Source of the DNA: Dehalococcoidia bacterium
Lineage (GTDB): Bacteria > Chloroflexota > Dehalococcoidia > Tepidiformales > Tepidiformaceae
Direction: 5' to 3'
DNA length: 64,000 bases
NCBI GenBank assembly: GCA_020847985.1
Contig: JADLBC010000012.1
Coordinates: 1-64,000, forward strand
In this document: positions 56,303 through 64,000 of the stretch, in pieces
Numbering within the stretch: the first letter of the stretch is position 1
How the letters are laid out: each line of letters begins with the position of its first letter
Notes under the pieces: model-generated
What the model saw: only the letters and a program-made list of their open reading frames with translations
Database searches by the model: none
What the model was told of the DNA's origin: nothing
Translations under genes and position numbers: made by a program

Positions 56303-59300
56303 TCAGCGGATGAGCATGGTGGGTTTCGCGGTGCCGGCGTAGGGCAGGCCGCTGACGGTGGCGCGCACTTCGATTTCGACCTGGGTGGAGACGAACTGGC
56401 GGCGGGCGGCGCCGGTCACTTCGTACGTCCAGGCGAGGTCGCCGTCGGAATCGGTGCCGCCGTTGGCGAAGACTTCGGTCTGCCAGGACGAGGTGGCGCC
56501 GTTCCAGTACTTGCCGTCGCTCGCTCGCTTGATGACGAAGCTGAGGGCGGAGATGCCGGAGAGGTTGCCCGTGGTCGCGCGGAAGGTGAGCCGGCTGCGG
56601 CCGAACGGCTGGCCCGCGGTGCCTGTGAGGGCGACGAGCTGGTCCGTCGGGGTGGTGGCGGGCGTGCCGATGGTGAACGTCTGGCTGGCGGAGATGCCAC
56701 CACCCGGGGCGGCGTTGAACACGGTCACGTCGGCGGTGCCCTCGGCGAGGATATCGGCGGCGGTGATCGCGGCCGTGAGCTGGCCGGAGTTCACGAACGT
56801 GGTCGGGCGGTCGAGGCCGTTCCAGCGCACGATGGAGGCGCGCACGAAGTTCGAACCCGTGACCGTGAGGGTAAACGCGGCGCCGTTCGCGGGCGTGCTC
56901 GTGGGCGAAAGCGCGCTCACCGCGGGGAGCGGGTTGGCGATGGTGAACACGGCCGCGGGCGAGGTGCCGCCACCGGGCGCGGGCGTGAACACGATGACGT
57001 TCGCGGTGCCCGCGGCGGAGATGTCGGCGGCGGTGATGTCGGCCGTGAGGCGCGTGGCGGATTCGAACACTGTCGTACGGTCCTGGCCGTTCCAGCGCAC
57101 CTTCGAAGCGCTGGTGAAGCCGGTGCCATCGACGGTGAGGGTGAACGCGGCCGACCCGGCCACAACGTTGTTGGGGGAGAGGCTGGGGGTGCCGGGCGCC
57201 GCGTTCGTGATGGTGAACGTGGACGCGGGCGAGGTGCCGCCGCCGGGCGCGAGGTTGAACACGGTCACGGCGGCCGTCCCGGCGTTGGCGACGTCGGCGG
57301 CATCGATGGTTGCGGTGAGCTGCGTCGCGCTCGTGAAGAAGGTCGTGCGGTCGTTGCCGTTCCAGCGCACCTTGGAGCCGTTGACGAAGCCGGTGCCGTT
57401 CACGGTGAGGGTGAAGGTGCCGCTCGCGGCGGGCGCCGAGCTGGGGTTGAGGCCGGTAACAGCGGGCGCCGGGTTGTTGATGGCGAAGGACGCGGCGTTG
57501 GAGGTGCCGCCGCCGGGCGCGGGCGTCGAGACGGTGATGCTCGCGCTGCCCGTCGCGGCGAGGTCGCTCGCGGGGATGGCGGCCGTGAGCTGCGTGCTCG
57601 AAACGAATGTCGTCGTGCGGTCGGCTCCGTTCCAGCGCACCACGGAGGTCGCGGTGAAGCTGGAGCCACTCACGGTGAGGGTGAAGCCGGCGCCGCCGAC
57701 GTTCCCCGCCGAGGGCGAAACGCTCCCGAGCGACGGCTGCCCGTTCGGGGCCGATCCGATTGTGAACGGCAGGGTGAGCGAGGTACCGCCGCCGGGCGCC
57801 GGGTTCGTCACGGAGACGTTGGCGGTGCCCACGCTGGCGATATCGGCGGCGGCGATGGTGGCCAGGAGCTGGGTGCTGCTGATGAACGTCGTCGAGCGGT
57901 TCGCGCCATTCCAGAGGACGGTGGCGCCGCTGACGAAGCTTGTCCCATAGACGGTGAGGGTGAACCCGGCACTGCCCGCGTTCGCGCTGGAGGGGCTGAG
58001 GCTGGAGATGCCCGGGGCGGGGTTCGGCGCGCCGCCGATGGTGAAGGTCGAACCGCCCGATGCGCCGCCGCCCGGCGCGGGGTTGTAGACGGTCACCGTC
58101 GCGCTGCCCGCGGCGGCGATGTCGGCGGAGGTGACGGTGGCGGTCAGCTGGCCGCCGTTGACGTACGTGGTCGAACGGTCGGATCCGTTCCAGCGCACGA
58201 CGGAGCCGGCGATGAAGTTCGAGCCATTCACGGTCAGCGTGAAGGTGGCGCCGCCGGCCGTCGTGGTCGCGGGGGAGAGGCCGGAGATGGCGGGAACGGG
58301 GTTGTTCGCCTGCACGGCCAGCGAGAGGACGTTCGTGCCGCGCGTCACGGCCTGCGTGGAGAGGCTCGTGGTGTCTCCGTTGTACCCGGCGGTGACGGTG
58401 TAGCTGCCGGCGTTGGCTGGGGTGAAGGAAACGCCGCTCTGGCTGCCGCCGCAGGTGCCGCTATCGAGGTACGAATAGGAGATCGCGCCGCCCGGCCCGG
58501 TGACGGTGAAATCGCCCGAGGCGAGGGGGCTCACGGGGGTGAGGTTCGAGGTCCCGGCGACACCGGCGGCCTGCGCGGACCCGGCGGCGCTATCGCTGAC
58601 GATGTCGGCGAAGACGGTGGCGGTGCACACCGAAATCGGCACGCCCAGCGCCCACGCCGGGGACGATGTCGACTCGAGGCCGACTTCGCTGACGGTGACC
58701 GTGGTGATGGCCGTCCCCGCGGGCGCGGAGGCGGCTTCGTTCGCGGGAAGCCCGAGGCTGGGGGCGACGAGCGTCGCGACCAGGTCATCGCCGGCCGCGG
58801 TATCGCGCGTGCGCACCTGGAACGAGAGCGTGGAGCCGTTCGCGATCGTGGAGCCGGTGCAGCGCGCGGTGTTCGATGTCACGGAGGCGGCGCCCGTGCC
58901 GTTCGGGCAGGAGACCGTGCCGGCCTGGACGTCGCCGTTCGTGACGCTGACATCGACCGGCTGGACCGTCGGGCCCAGGGCGCCGAGGGCGTGGCTGAAG
59001 CTGACGGTGACGGTCGTGAGGCTGCCTTCGAAGAGCGACGCGGGCGAGGCGGCCGTGGCGACGGTGATGTTCGCGTTCGCGCCGAGGATGTTGGCGACGG
59101 TAAAGCCGCCGACGGAGGCGTCGTAGGAATCGCCGCCGCCGATGGTGTCGGCGGCGTCGCCGGAGTTGCGGAAGCCAGTCCCGGGGTCGCTGACGATGCC
59201 GGCGATAGTGTTGTCGCTGTAGATGGTGCCCGCGGCGGAGGGATCGATCGTGAGGTTCACGACGATCTCGGTGCCGCCGGTGGAGAGCGCCCCGCCGGGC

Positions 59301-59677
59301 TGGGCGCCACCCGCGCCGATGGTGCAGCGCACGTAGCCGGCGGAAGGGGTGTTATCGGCGCAGGAGGTGATGATGTTGCCGGCCTGCTGCCCGAACCCGG
59401 CGTAGGTCGTGTTCGCGGGCTTTCGGAGGTCGAACACGACGGGCCCGGAGTGCGCGTTCGGGGCGTCGCTGATGTTGACGGAGAAGGCGAGCACCTGGCC
59501 GACCTGGAGGACGGAGCCGAGCGCCGGGGACTGCGAAATCGTGTAGGTGATGGCGTCCTCGGTGGTGGCGCGCGCCGGGCGCTGCGCGGGGCCGAGGGCG
59601 AGGAAGAGCCCCAGCAGGAGGGCCGCGGCTGCCCAGGAACGCCGGGCGAGCCGATTGCCGCGGGCCTGGTGTGTCAT
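56303..59677 (-). CDS. Secreted surface protein with six IPT/TIG repeats
   Basis: 1124 residues. Signal peptide ([24 protein letters not shown]), an N-terminal DUF11-like region with adhesion-type beta domains, an Ig-like CARDB/Big-type part ([38 protein letters not shown]), then six IPT/TIG domains. Each has xLSP...AGGxxFTLTVNGxxFxxxSxVRWNGxDRxTTF, then LTATI, and ends NPAPGGGTS. The final module ([22 protein letters not shown]) is another adhesin-like beta fold. No LPXTG or obvious anchor. Likely cell-surface or matrix adhesion. Confidence 0.85.
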   Translation of the reverse strand: MTHQARGNRLARRSWAAAALLLGLFLALGPAQRPARATTEDAITYTISQSPALGSVLQVGQVLAFSVNISDAPNAHSGPVVFDLRKPANTTYAGFGQQAGNIITSCADNTPSAGYVRCTIGAGGAQPGGALSTGGTEIVVNLTIDPSAAGTIYSDNTIAGIVSDPGTGFRNSGDAADTIGGGDSYDASVGGFTVANILGANANITVATAASPASLFEGSLTTVTVSFSHALGALGPTVQPVDVSVTNGDVQAGTVSCPNGTGAASVTSNTARCTGSTIANGSTLSFQVRTRDTAAGDDLVATLVAPSLGLPANEAASAPAGTAITTVTVSEVGLESTSSPAWALGVPISVCTATVFADIVSDSAAGSAQAAGVAGTSNLTPVSPLASGDFTVTGPGGAISYSYLDSGTCGGSQSGVSFTPANAGSYTVTAGYNGDTTSLSTQAVTRGTNVLSLAVQANNPVPAISGLSPATTTAGGATFTLTVNGSNFIAGSVVRWNGSDRSTTYVNGGQLTATVTSADIAAAGSATVTVYNPAPGGGASGGSTFTIGGAPNPAPGISSLSPSSANAGSAGFTLTVYGTSFVSGATVLWNGANRSTTFISSTQLLATIAAADIASVGTANVSVTNPAPGGGTSLTLPFTIGSAPNGQPSLGSVSPSAGNVGGAGFTLTVSGSSFTATSVVRWNGADRTTTFVSSTQLTAAIPASDLAATGSASITVSTPAPGGGTSNAASFAINNPAPAVTGLNPSSAPAASGTFTLTVNGTGFVNGSKVRWNGNDRTTFFTSATQLTATIDAADVANAGTAAVTVFNLAPGGGTSPASTFTITNAAPGTPSLSPNNVVAGSAAFTLTVDGTGFTSASKVRWNGQDRTTVFESATRLTADITAADISAAGTANVIVFTPAPGGGTSPAAVFTIANPLPAVSALSPTSTPANGAAFTLTVTGSNFVRASIVRWNGLDRPTTFVNSGQLTAAITAADILAEGTADVTVFNAAPGGGISASQTFTIGTPATTPTDQLVALTGTAGQPFGRSRLTFRATTGNLSGISALSFVIKRASDGKYWNGATSSWQTEVFANGGTDSDGDLAWTYEVTGAARRQFVSTQVEIEVRATVSGLPYAGTAKPTMLIR
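56655..58310 (-). repeat. Six tandem IPT/TIG-coding repeats
   Basis: Six units of roughly 275 bp, each encoding VRWNG and PAPGGG. Sequence between units is divergent enough to suggest old duplication. Confidence 0.85.
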
Positions 59678-59681
59678 GTCG

Positions 59682-60464
59682 TTACCTCGTGTAGGCGATG
59701 GAGACGCCGCGGAGCTTCGTGCCGGCGCCGCCCGTCAGGTCGACGACGAGGAAGTAGACGTTCGTGCCGTTATCGACGGTGTGGGCGAAGGCGGTCGCGG
59801 TCTGGGGCGACGCGCCGGCGGAGGAGAGCACTTCGACCAGCTTGAAGATGTTGGCGGTGGTGCTGCCGTTGCCGAGCGGGGTGTAATCGAGGCGGACCTG
59901 GACATCGCCGCCGGTGGCTTCGAAGTGCGCGGTCATGCTCGAAATGGTGGCGCCGTCGGGCAGGTTCACGGGCGCGTAGTAGCGCTTCGAGGCGTCATCG
60001 GTGCCGGCGGGGCGGAGTTCGTTGAAGGTCTTCTCGTAGAGGGCGAGGTCGCTCGCGGGGAGGAAGGCGCTCGCGGGGATGGCGACCTTGCCAGGGCCGC
60101 TGGTGCCGCCGCCCGTGCCGCCGCTCGTGTTCAGGCTGGGCAGCGAACCGCCGCTGCCGGTGACGTTGATCCAGACGGCGTCGCCGGTGGAGAGGGAGGT
60201 CATGGAGTTCGCGTAGGAGGGCGCGCCGGGGGCGTACATGTCGTAGGACTGCGACCCCGGGTTCCAGCGGTAGACGGCTGCATACTTGCCGGCGATGCCC
60301 GAAAGCGCCTCGGCGGGCGGGCGGGTATCGCCCATGTAGGCGACGTTGTTCCAGCCGAGCGAGAGCTGCGAGGTGGCGCGGGCGTCGTGGCCGTTCGCGG
60401 CGGCGGCGGCCAGCGTCGCGACCGCGGGGACGAGGAGTGCAAGGGTGAGGGCGCGCTTTCGCAT
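59682..60464 (-). CDS. Secreted protein of unknown function
   Basis: 260 residues with a signal peptide ([21 protein letters not shown]). The N-terminal part ([52 protein letters not shown]) is of a type seen in secreted Chloroflexota proteins. The middle is Gly/Ser-rich and the end beta-rich ([22 protein letters not shown]). It stops 4 bases before the IPT protein start, so the two are co-transcribed and may act together outside the cell. Confidence 0.75.
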   Translation of the reverse strand: MRKRALTLALLVPAVATLAAAAANGHDARATSQLSLGWNNVAYMGDTRPPAEALSGIAGKYAAVYRWNPGSQSYDMYAPGAPSYANSMTSLSTGDAVWINVTGSGGSLPSLNTSGGTGGGTSGPGKVAIPASAFLPASDLALYEKTFNELRPAGTDDASKRYYAPVNLPDGATISSMTAHFEATGGDVQVRLDYTPLGNGSTTANIFKLVEVLSSAGASPQTATAFAHTVDNGTNVYFLVVDLTGGAGTKLRGVSIAYTR

Positions 60465-60703
60465 CGTCGCTTCTCCGGTGTTCCCGCGCGAGACGGCGGG
60501 ATGGGTCAGGACGAGGGTACGCACGGGCACCGGGACCCTTAATGGGCACTGTCCCCTGTCACGGGGTGGGACAACCCCAATCGGCGATGGGGAAACCCCC
60601 GCCCATGGCCGGCCCCGGCACCGATGGCGCGAGGCAGTTCCATGGCGGGAGCGGGGCGATGTCCCGGGCGGGTATCGCCGAGGCTACTCACGGACGGACA
60701 ACG
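60465..60703. other. Spacer upstream of the secreted-protein operon
   Basis: About 240 bases with no gene I can support. It contains short runs of GGGG/CCCC (60553-60600) and should carry the promoter of the secreted protein and IPT genes on the minus strand. Confidence 0.4.
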
Positions 60704-60707
60704 AAAA

Positions 60708-60727
60708 GGCGCCGCATGAGCGGCGCC
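60708..60727 (-). terminator. Terminator of tatA
   Basis: GGCGCCGC / GCGGCGCC stem with loop ATGA; on the minus strand it is followed by TTTT. Confidence 0.8.
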
Positions 60728-60761
60728 CTTGTGCGTGGATTGCGAGCGCGCGGGCCGCGGC

Positions 60762-61022
60762 CTAGAAGATGCCCGGCTGGTTGTCGCGCTTCTCCGTCTG
60801 CTGCGTGGGCGGCTGCTGCTGCGCGGCGGGCGGGGACGGCAGTTGCGTGGTCGCCTGTGCGGGCGGCGTCTTCGTTTCGTCTTCGTCCTTCACAGCACGG
60901 CGGAATTCCTTGACCGAGCTCCCGAGGTCCTTCCCGAGGCCGCTCAGCTTGCCCACTCCGAACAGGAGAATCAGCACCACCGCGATGATGACGATCTCCG
61001 GCGTACCCAGCGAACCAAACAT
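60762..61022 (-). CDS. tatA: Twin-arginine translocase subunit TatA
   Basis: Pore-forming subunit of the Tat system, 86 residues: short membrane helix GTPEIVIIAVVLILLFGVGKL, the FG motif, amphipathic helix LGKDLGSSVKEFRRAV, then a Gln/Pro/Thr-rich tail. The ATG at 61022 is chosen; a TTG two codons earlier is possible. tatB and tatC are not nearby. Confidence 0.9.
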   Translation of the reverse strand: MFGSLGTPEIVIIAVVLILLFGVGKLSGLGKDLGSSVKEFRRAVKDEDETKTPPAQATTQLPSPPAAQQQPPTQQTEKRDNQPGIF

Positions 61023-61160
61023 AGCCAACCACCTTCGCCCGGGAACGACCGGGCCGCACTCCCTACTCTAGCACCCGCCGCACTCCCGGGCGCGAGACGC
61101 AGTTTACGTGTTCGATACGTCCGCGCGCTCACTTCACGGTTCGCGACCGCGCCGGGCCAA

Positions 61161-61166
61161 TATAGT
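61161..61166 (+). promoter_or_regulatory. -10 element, probably of a leaderless mRNA
   Basis: TATAGT lies 6 bases before the GTG at 61173, so transcription would start at or next to the start codon. No convincing -35. Confidence 0.5.
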
Positions 61167-61172
61167 GTCCCC

Positions 61173-61853
61173 GTGAAGCTCCGAATTGCTCCCCGGCTCG
61201 TGTTCTTCGCCGCGGCGCTGACGGGCGCCGCGGTCACCTTCGCGGCCTGTGGCGACGACGGCGCGGAGCCCACACCAACGGCAGCCTCCACGGCGACGGC
61301 TCCGGCGCCCACGGCGGTCGCCAGCACCACTGTCACGCGCACACCCTCGGCAGTCCCGGCCACGGCGACCATCGGCGCGACGGTCAGCCCGGGCGCGACC
61401 ACTCCCGTGGAAATGCCTGCCCGCGTGCCGTCCGGGTTTACCGGCGCCGCGCTCCTGCGCGATGTCCGCATCGGCGTCCACCCCGAGGAGAGCGGCTGGG
61501 ACCGAATCGTCTTCGAATTCGCGGGCGCGCTGCCCGCCGCGCGCGTCGAATACGTGACATCGGCCACCGCCTGCGGGTCCGGGCAGCCCGTTTCGCTGCC
61601 GGGAACGGCCACGCTCGCGGTCACCTTCCGCGCCGCCGCCGCCCACAACGACGCGGGCCAGGCCACGTTCGCGCAGCAGACCATCGCCGGCCCCGGCAAG
61701 ACGATCCTCCAGGCCCGCCAGACCTGCGACTTCGAGGCGGTGCTCGCCTGGGCGGCGGGTATCGCGGGCAGGCAGAACTTCAAGGTCTTCCAGCTGGAGA
61801 ACCCCTACCGCCTGGTCGTCGACGTGCAGTTCACCCCAGGCCCATCGCGGTAA
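61173..61853 (+). CDS. AMIN-like domain lipoprotein
   Basis: 226 residues from a GTG start, with signal peptide and lipobox VTFAAC, a Thr/Pro/Ala-rich linker (about 25-85), and a beta-rich AMIN-like domain (DVRIGVHPEESGWDRIVFEF, FKVFQLENPYRLVVDVQ). AMIN domains bind peptidoglycan or envelope partners; the exact role here is unknown. The final 23 bases overlap the end of the convergent SDR gene. Confidence 0.8.
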   Translation: MKLRIAPRLVFFAAALTGAAVTFAACGDDGAEPTPTAASTATAPAPTAVASTTVTRTPSAVPATATIGATVSPGATTPVEMPARVPSGFTGAALLRDVRIGVHPEESGWDRIVFEFAGALPAARVEYVTSATACGSGQPVSLPGTATLAVTFRAAAAHNDAGQATFAQQTIAGPGKTILQARQTCDFEAVLAWAAGIAGRQNFKVFQLENPYRLVVDVQFTPGPSR

Positions 61854-62616
61854 AGAGCTCCGGGTACTTCTTCAGGCTCTGGCCGCCATCGATGTAGAGC
61901 GTCTGCCCGGTCATCAGCGTCGAATCGTCGGAGGCGAGGTAGAGGGCGAGGCCGGCGATGTCGTCCGGTTCGCCCACGCGGCCCATGGGCGATTCGTGCA
62001 CGAACTCCTGGGCAAGCGCGGGCCGGGACATCATCCCGATGGTGAGCGGCGTGTTGATGAGCCCCGGCCCGATCGCGTTTACGCGGATGTTGTGGCGGCC
62101 CAGTTCGAGGGCGGCGACCTTCGTCAGCATCGCGACGCCGGCCTTCGCCGAGCAGTAGGCGGCGAAGCCCTCGGTGGCCTGGAGGGCGTTCACACTGGCG
62201 ACGTTGATGATGGAGCCACCGCGGCCCGCGCCGATGAGCTGCTTCGCTTCGTGCTTGATGCAGAGGAACGTGCCCGTGAGGCAGATGCCGACGATGCGTT
62301 CGAAGTCGGCCAGCGCGTAGTCCTGGACGGGTGAGAAGTGGCCCGTGCCGGCGTTGTTGAAGGCGATATCGATGCGGCCGAAGCGGCGGACGGCGGCCGC
62401 GACCATCTTCTCGACGGCGGCTTCGTCGCGCACGTCGAGGGCGGCGCCGTCGCATTGGTTGTGGCCGAGCTGGCCGATCATGGCGCCGATGCCATCGGCG
62501 TTGAGGTCGCCGATGAAGACGCGCGCGCCCTCTTCGACGAACCGTTCGGCGGTGCGCTTGCCGATGCCCGAGCACCCACCCGTGACGATTGCGACCTTGC
62601 CTTCGAGCCTGCCCAT
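61831..62616 (-). CDS. Short-chain dehydrogenase/reductase
   Basis: 261 residues: TGGCSGIGKRTAERF near 12, GDLNADG after strand 2 (NAD type), NNAGTGHF near 87, Ser in INVASVNAL with YCSAK, and the C-terminal LMTGQTLYIDGG. GGAGGG upstream of the ATG. It resembles the SDR at 41795 in layout but is not a close copy. Confidence 0.88.
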   Translation of the reverse strand: MGRLEGKVAIVTGGCSGIGKRTAERFVEEGARVFIGDLNADGIGAMIGQLGHNQCDGAALDVRDEAAVEKMVAAAVRRFGRIDIAFNNAGTGHFSPVQDYALADFERIVGICLTGTFLCIKHEAKQLIGAGRGGSIINVASVNALQATEGFAAYCSAKAGVAMLTKVAALELGRHNIRVNAIGPGLINTPLTIGMMSRPALAQEFVHESPMGRVGEPDDIAGLALYLASDDSTLMTGQTLYIDGGQSLKKYPELFTAMGLG

Positions 62617-62724
62617 GTCATTCCCTCCATCCATCCCCGGGCAGGATAGTGCACCGCGCTGAGCCGAACGAAACGCGGCGGTAGAATCGCGGGCGGGCGT
62701 CCTGGCGGCGCCGGAGGTGGCGGC

Positions 62725-64000
62725 ATGACCGAGGCAGTGGCGGTCTCCGAGCAGCGGCGGGCGGCGGTCGATCGCGCGCGGGCGTACTGGCGCGAACGGC
62801 TCATGGACTTTTCGCGGCGGAACAACCTGCTCTTCTACCGTGACCTGCGGTCCGGAACGCTGGAACTGACGGCGATGCCGGGGGTGCTCGCGGATTTCAT
62901 CGGCGGCGACTCCGTGCGCATCGACGCGACGACGAAGGAGATCGGCGACCGGCTGCGGCGGATTCGCGCGAAAGCGGTCGAGAACCTGGAAGAGCGCGGG
63001 CTGGCGACGCTGTTCGTGGCGGCGGGCATCGCGCACTGGCAGGAGCCCGACGGCGGCAGCGATGCCTCCGCGCCGGTGTTGCTGGTGCCGGCCGCGCTGC
63101 GCCGCAAGGGCGTGGACAGCGCGAGCTACACCCTCGAGCGGCTGGGCGAGGCGCAGCTGAACCCGGCGATGGTGGCCCGGCTTGCGGCGATGGGGAAGGT
63201 GCTCGCGGCGGAGAGCATCCTCCACGGGGAGGCGCCCGCACCGGAGGCGGCGAAGGCCGAGGATGCCACCGGGGCCGCCGATGCGGTCGCGGATGCGACG
63301 GCCGAGGAACCCGAGGGCAGTGCCGCCGACCTGGAGCAGGTATACGAACGGCTCACAGCAGCGGTGGCGGGCGTTCCGGGCTTCGCGATCGAATCGCGGC
63401 TCATCCTGAGCAACTTCTCGTTCCAGAAGATGGCGATCGTGAAGGACCTGGAGCAGGCGGGCGATTCGCTGGCGGCGCACGACATCGTGGCGTCGCTGGC
63501 GGGGGCGCCGGACGCGCGCGAGGCGATCCTCGCGCTGCGCGTGCCGATCACGCTCGAGAGCCTCGACAGCGAACCGCCGGCGAGCGAGTTCGCGGTGCTG
63601 GATTCGGATTCGAGCCAGAGCCGGGTGGTGCGCGCGGCCGTGGCGGGCCAATCGGGCGTGGTGCAGGGCCCCCCGGGCACGGGCAAGAGCCAGGTCATCA
63701 CGAACCTCATCGCCGGGCTGGTGGCATCGGGGCAGCGCGTCCTTTTCGTGGCCGAAAAACGGGCCGCGCTCGAAGTGGTGCTGAAGCGGCTGGAGCAGCG
63801 CGGGCTCGGCGACCTGGCGCTCGACCTGCACGGGGCGGACACTTCGCGGAAGCAGGTGGCGGCGCGGCTGGCGCAGTCGCTGGCGAACGTGCGAAACGCG
63901 CCCGCGGTCGAGGACGACGCGCCGTTGCAGCGGCTGGCGGAACATCGCGCCCGGCTGAAGGCGCACACGGCGCGCGTGCATCGGCCGCAATCGCCCTCGG
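62725..64000 (+). CDS. DUF4011-domain SF1 helicase, 5' part (continues past window)
   Basis: At least 425 residues, open to the window end. The start has GGAGG 7 bases upstream. The N-terminal DUF4011-type part shows YWRERLMDFSRRNNLLFYRDL near 21-41, FVAAGIAHWQEPD and VPAALRRKG. Then comes the P-loop ATPase: QGPPGTGKSQVITNLIAG near residue 314, followed by RVLFVAEKRAALEVVLKRL. Family members are large helicases, often with C-terminal Vsr-like nuclease and DUF3320 domains, and some are linked to phage defence. Those later domains would lie outside the window. Confidence 0.82.
   Translation, partial: MTEAVAVSEQRRAAVDRARAYWRERLMDFSRRNNLLFYRDLRSGTLELTAMPGVLADFIGGDSVRIDATTKEIGDRLRRIRAKAVENLEERGLATLFVAAGIAHWQEPDGGSDASAPVLLVPAALRRKGVDSASYTLERLGEAQLNPAMVARLAAMGKVLAAESILHGEAPAPEAAKAEDATGAADAVADATAEEPEGSAADLEQVYERLTAAVAGVPGFAIESRLILSNFSFQKMAIVKDLEQAGDSLAAHDIVASLAGAPDAREAILALRVPITLESLDSEPPASEFAVLDSDSSQSRVVRAAVAGQSGVVQGPPGTGKSQVITNLIAGLVASGQRVLFVAEKRAALEVVLKRLEQRGLGDLALDLHGADTSRKQVAARLAQSLANVRNAPAVEDDAPLQRLAEHRARLKAHTARVHRPQSPS

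Noticed and set aside
56655-58310. CRISPR-like array
   Set aside because: The repeats are about 275 bp and coding (IPT domains); there are no short repeat/spacer units.

Overview
The window is a high-GC, almost fully coding stretch of a bacterial chromosome. Gene content fits a Chloroflexota bacterium, possibly near the Tepidiforma/Dehalococcoidia lineage. The supporting evidence is a complex I operon ordered nuoA-B-C-D-H-I, an F420-biosynthesis gene (cofD), a DnaJ/HspR/Clp heat-shock cluster, a eukaryote-like (type 2) IleRS behind a T-box, sigma/anti-sigma genes with membrane parts, and an IPT/TIG-repeat surface protein. The lineage is inferred from gene content, not from a marker tree. No rRNA operon, CRISPR array, prophage or insertion sequence was seen.

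Layout. 1-4.8 kb (minus): nuoABCDHI, entering the window inside a nuoI that carries a long, internally repeated C-terminal tail. 5.0-7.4 kb (plus): a folded leader RNA before an orphan response regulator, then a quinone oxidoreductase and a metallophosphoesterase. 7.4-12.5 kb: stress cluster dnaJ-hspR-four-helix protein-clpC (minus) with hsp20 divergent. 12.5-22.7 kb: two chemoreceptors, a tripeptidyl-aminopeptidase-like hydrolase, a zinc-ribbon/Gly-rich protein, a CAT-anticodon tRNA, YccF, CofD, an AhpD-like protein and a PPOX-family flavoprotein. 22.8-23.2 kb: a short promoter-to-terminator unit holding only a 16-codon ORF.

23.2-31.2 kb: hydrolases, a tandem nitrilase, a lone Clp-N-type protein, RecJ and FabF. 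31.2-34.5 kb: nnr and acpS, then rplL and rplJ behind an L10 leader with attenuator. 34.6-43.8 kb: a 33-residue membrane protein, an SDR, a stand-alone LigD-type polymerase, Uma2, tRNA-Ser(CGA), metX/metY, a sigma/zinc-finger/membrane fusion, another SDR and a lipoprotein of the endonuclease/exonuclease/phosphatase fold. 43.7-47.4 kb: T-box and ileS. 47.4-51.2 kb: UdgX, an XdhC N-domain protein, pheA, two TrkA-type proteins, a universal stress protein and a small membrane protein. 51.2-54.2 kb: an ECF-like sigma factor with a 773-residue anti-sigma-like protein containing ten 13-residue acidic repeats. 54.4-64 kb: a DUF4349 lipoprotein, GatD-like amidotransferase, six-repeat IPT protein, secreted protein, TatA, AMIN-like lipoprotein, SDR, and the 5' part of a DUF4011-type helicase.

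Most promising undescribed items: the four-helix leader RNA before the response regulator (5068-5148), the sigma/zinc-finger/membrane fusion (40146-41696), the repeat-bearing anti-sigma protein (51260-53581), the orphan small transcription unit (22778-23172), and the NuoI tail. Several real genes are absent from a simple long-ORF view because they run off an edge (nuoI, the DUF4011 helicase) or are short (34622-34723, 22880-22930). Many long antisense open frames exist, but these are by-products of the high GC content.
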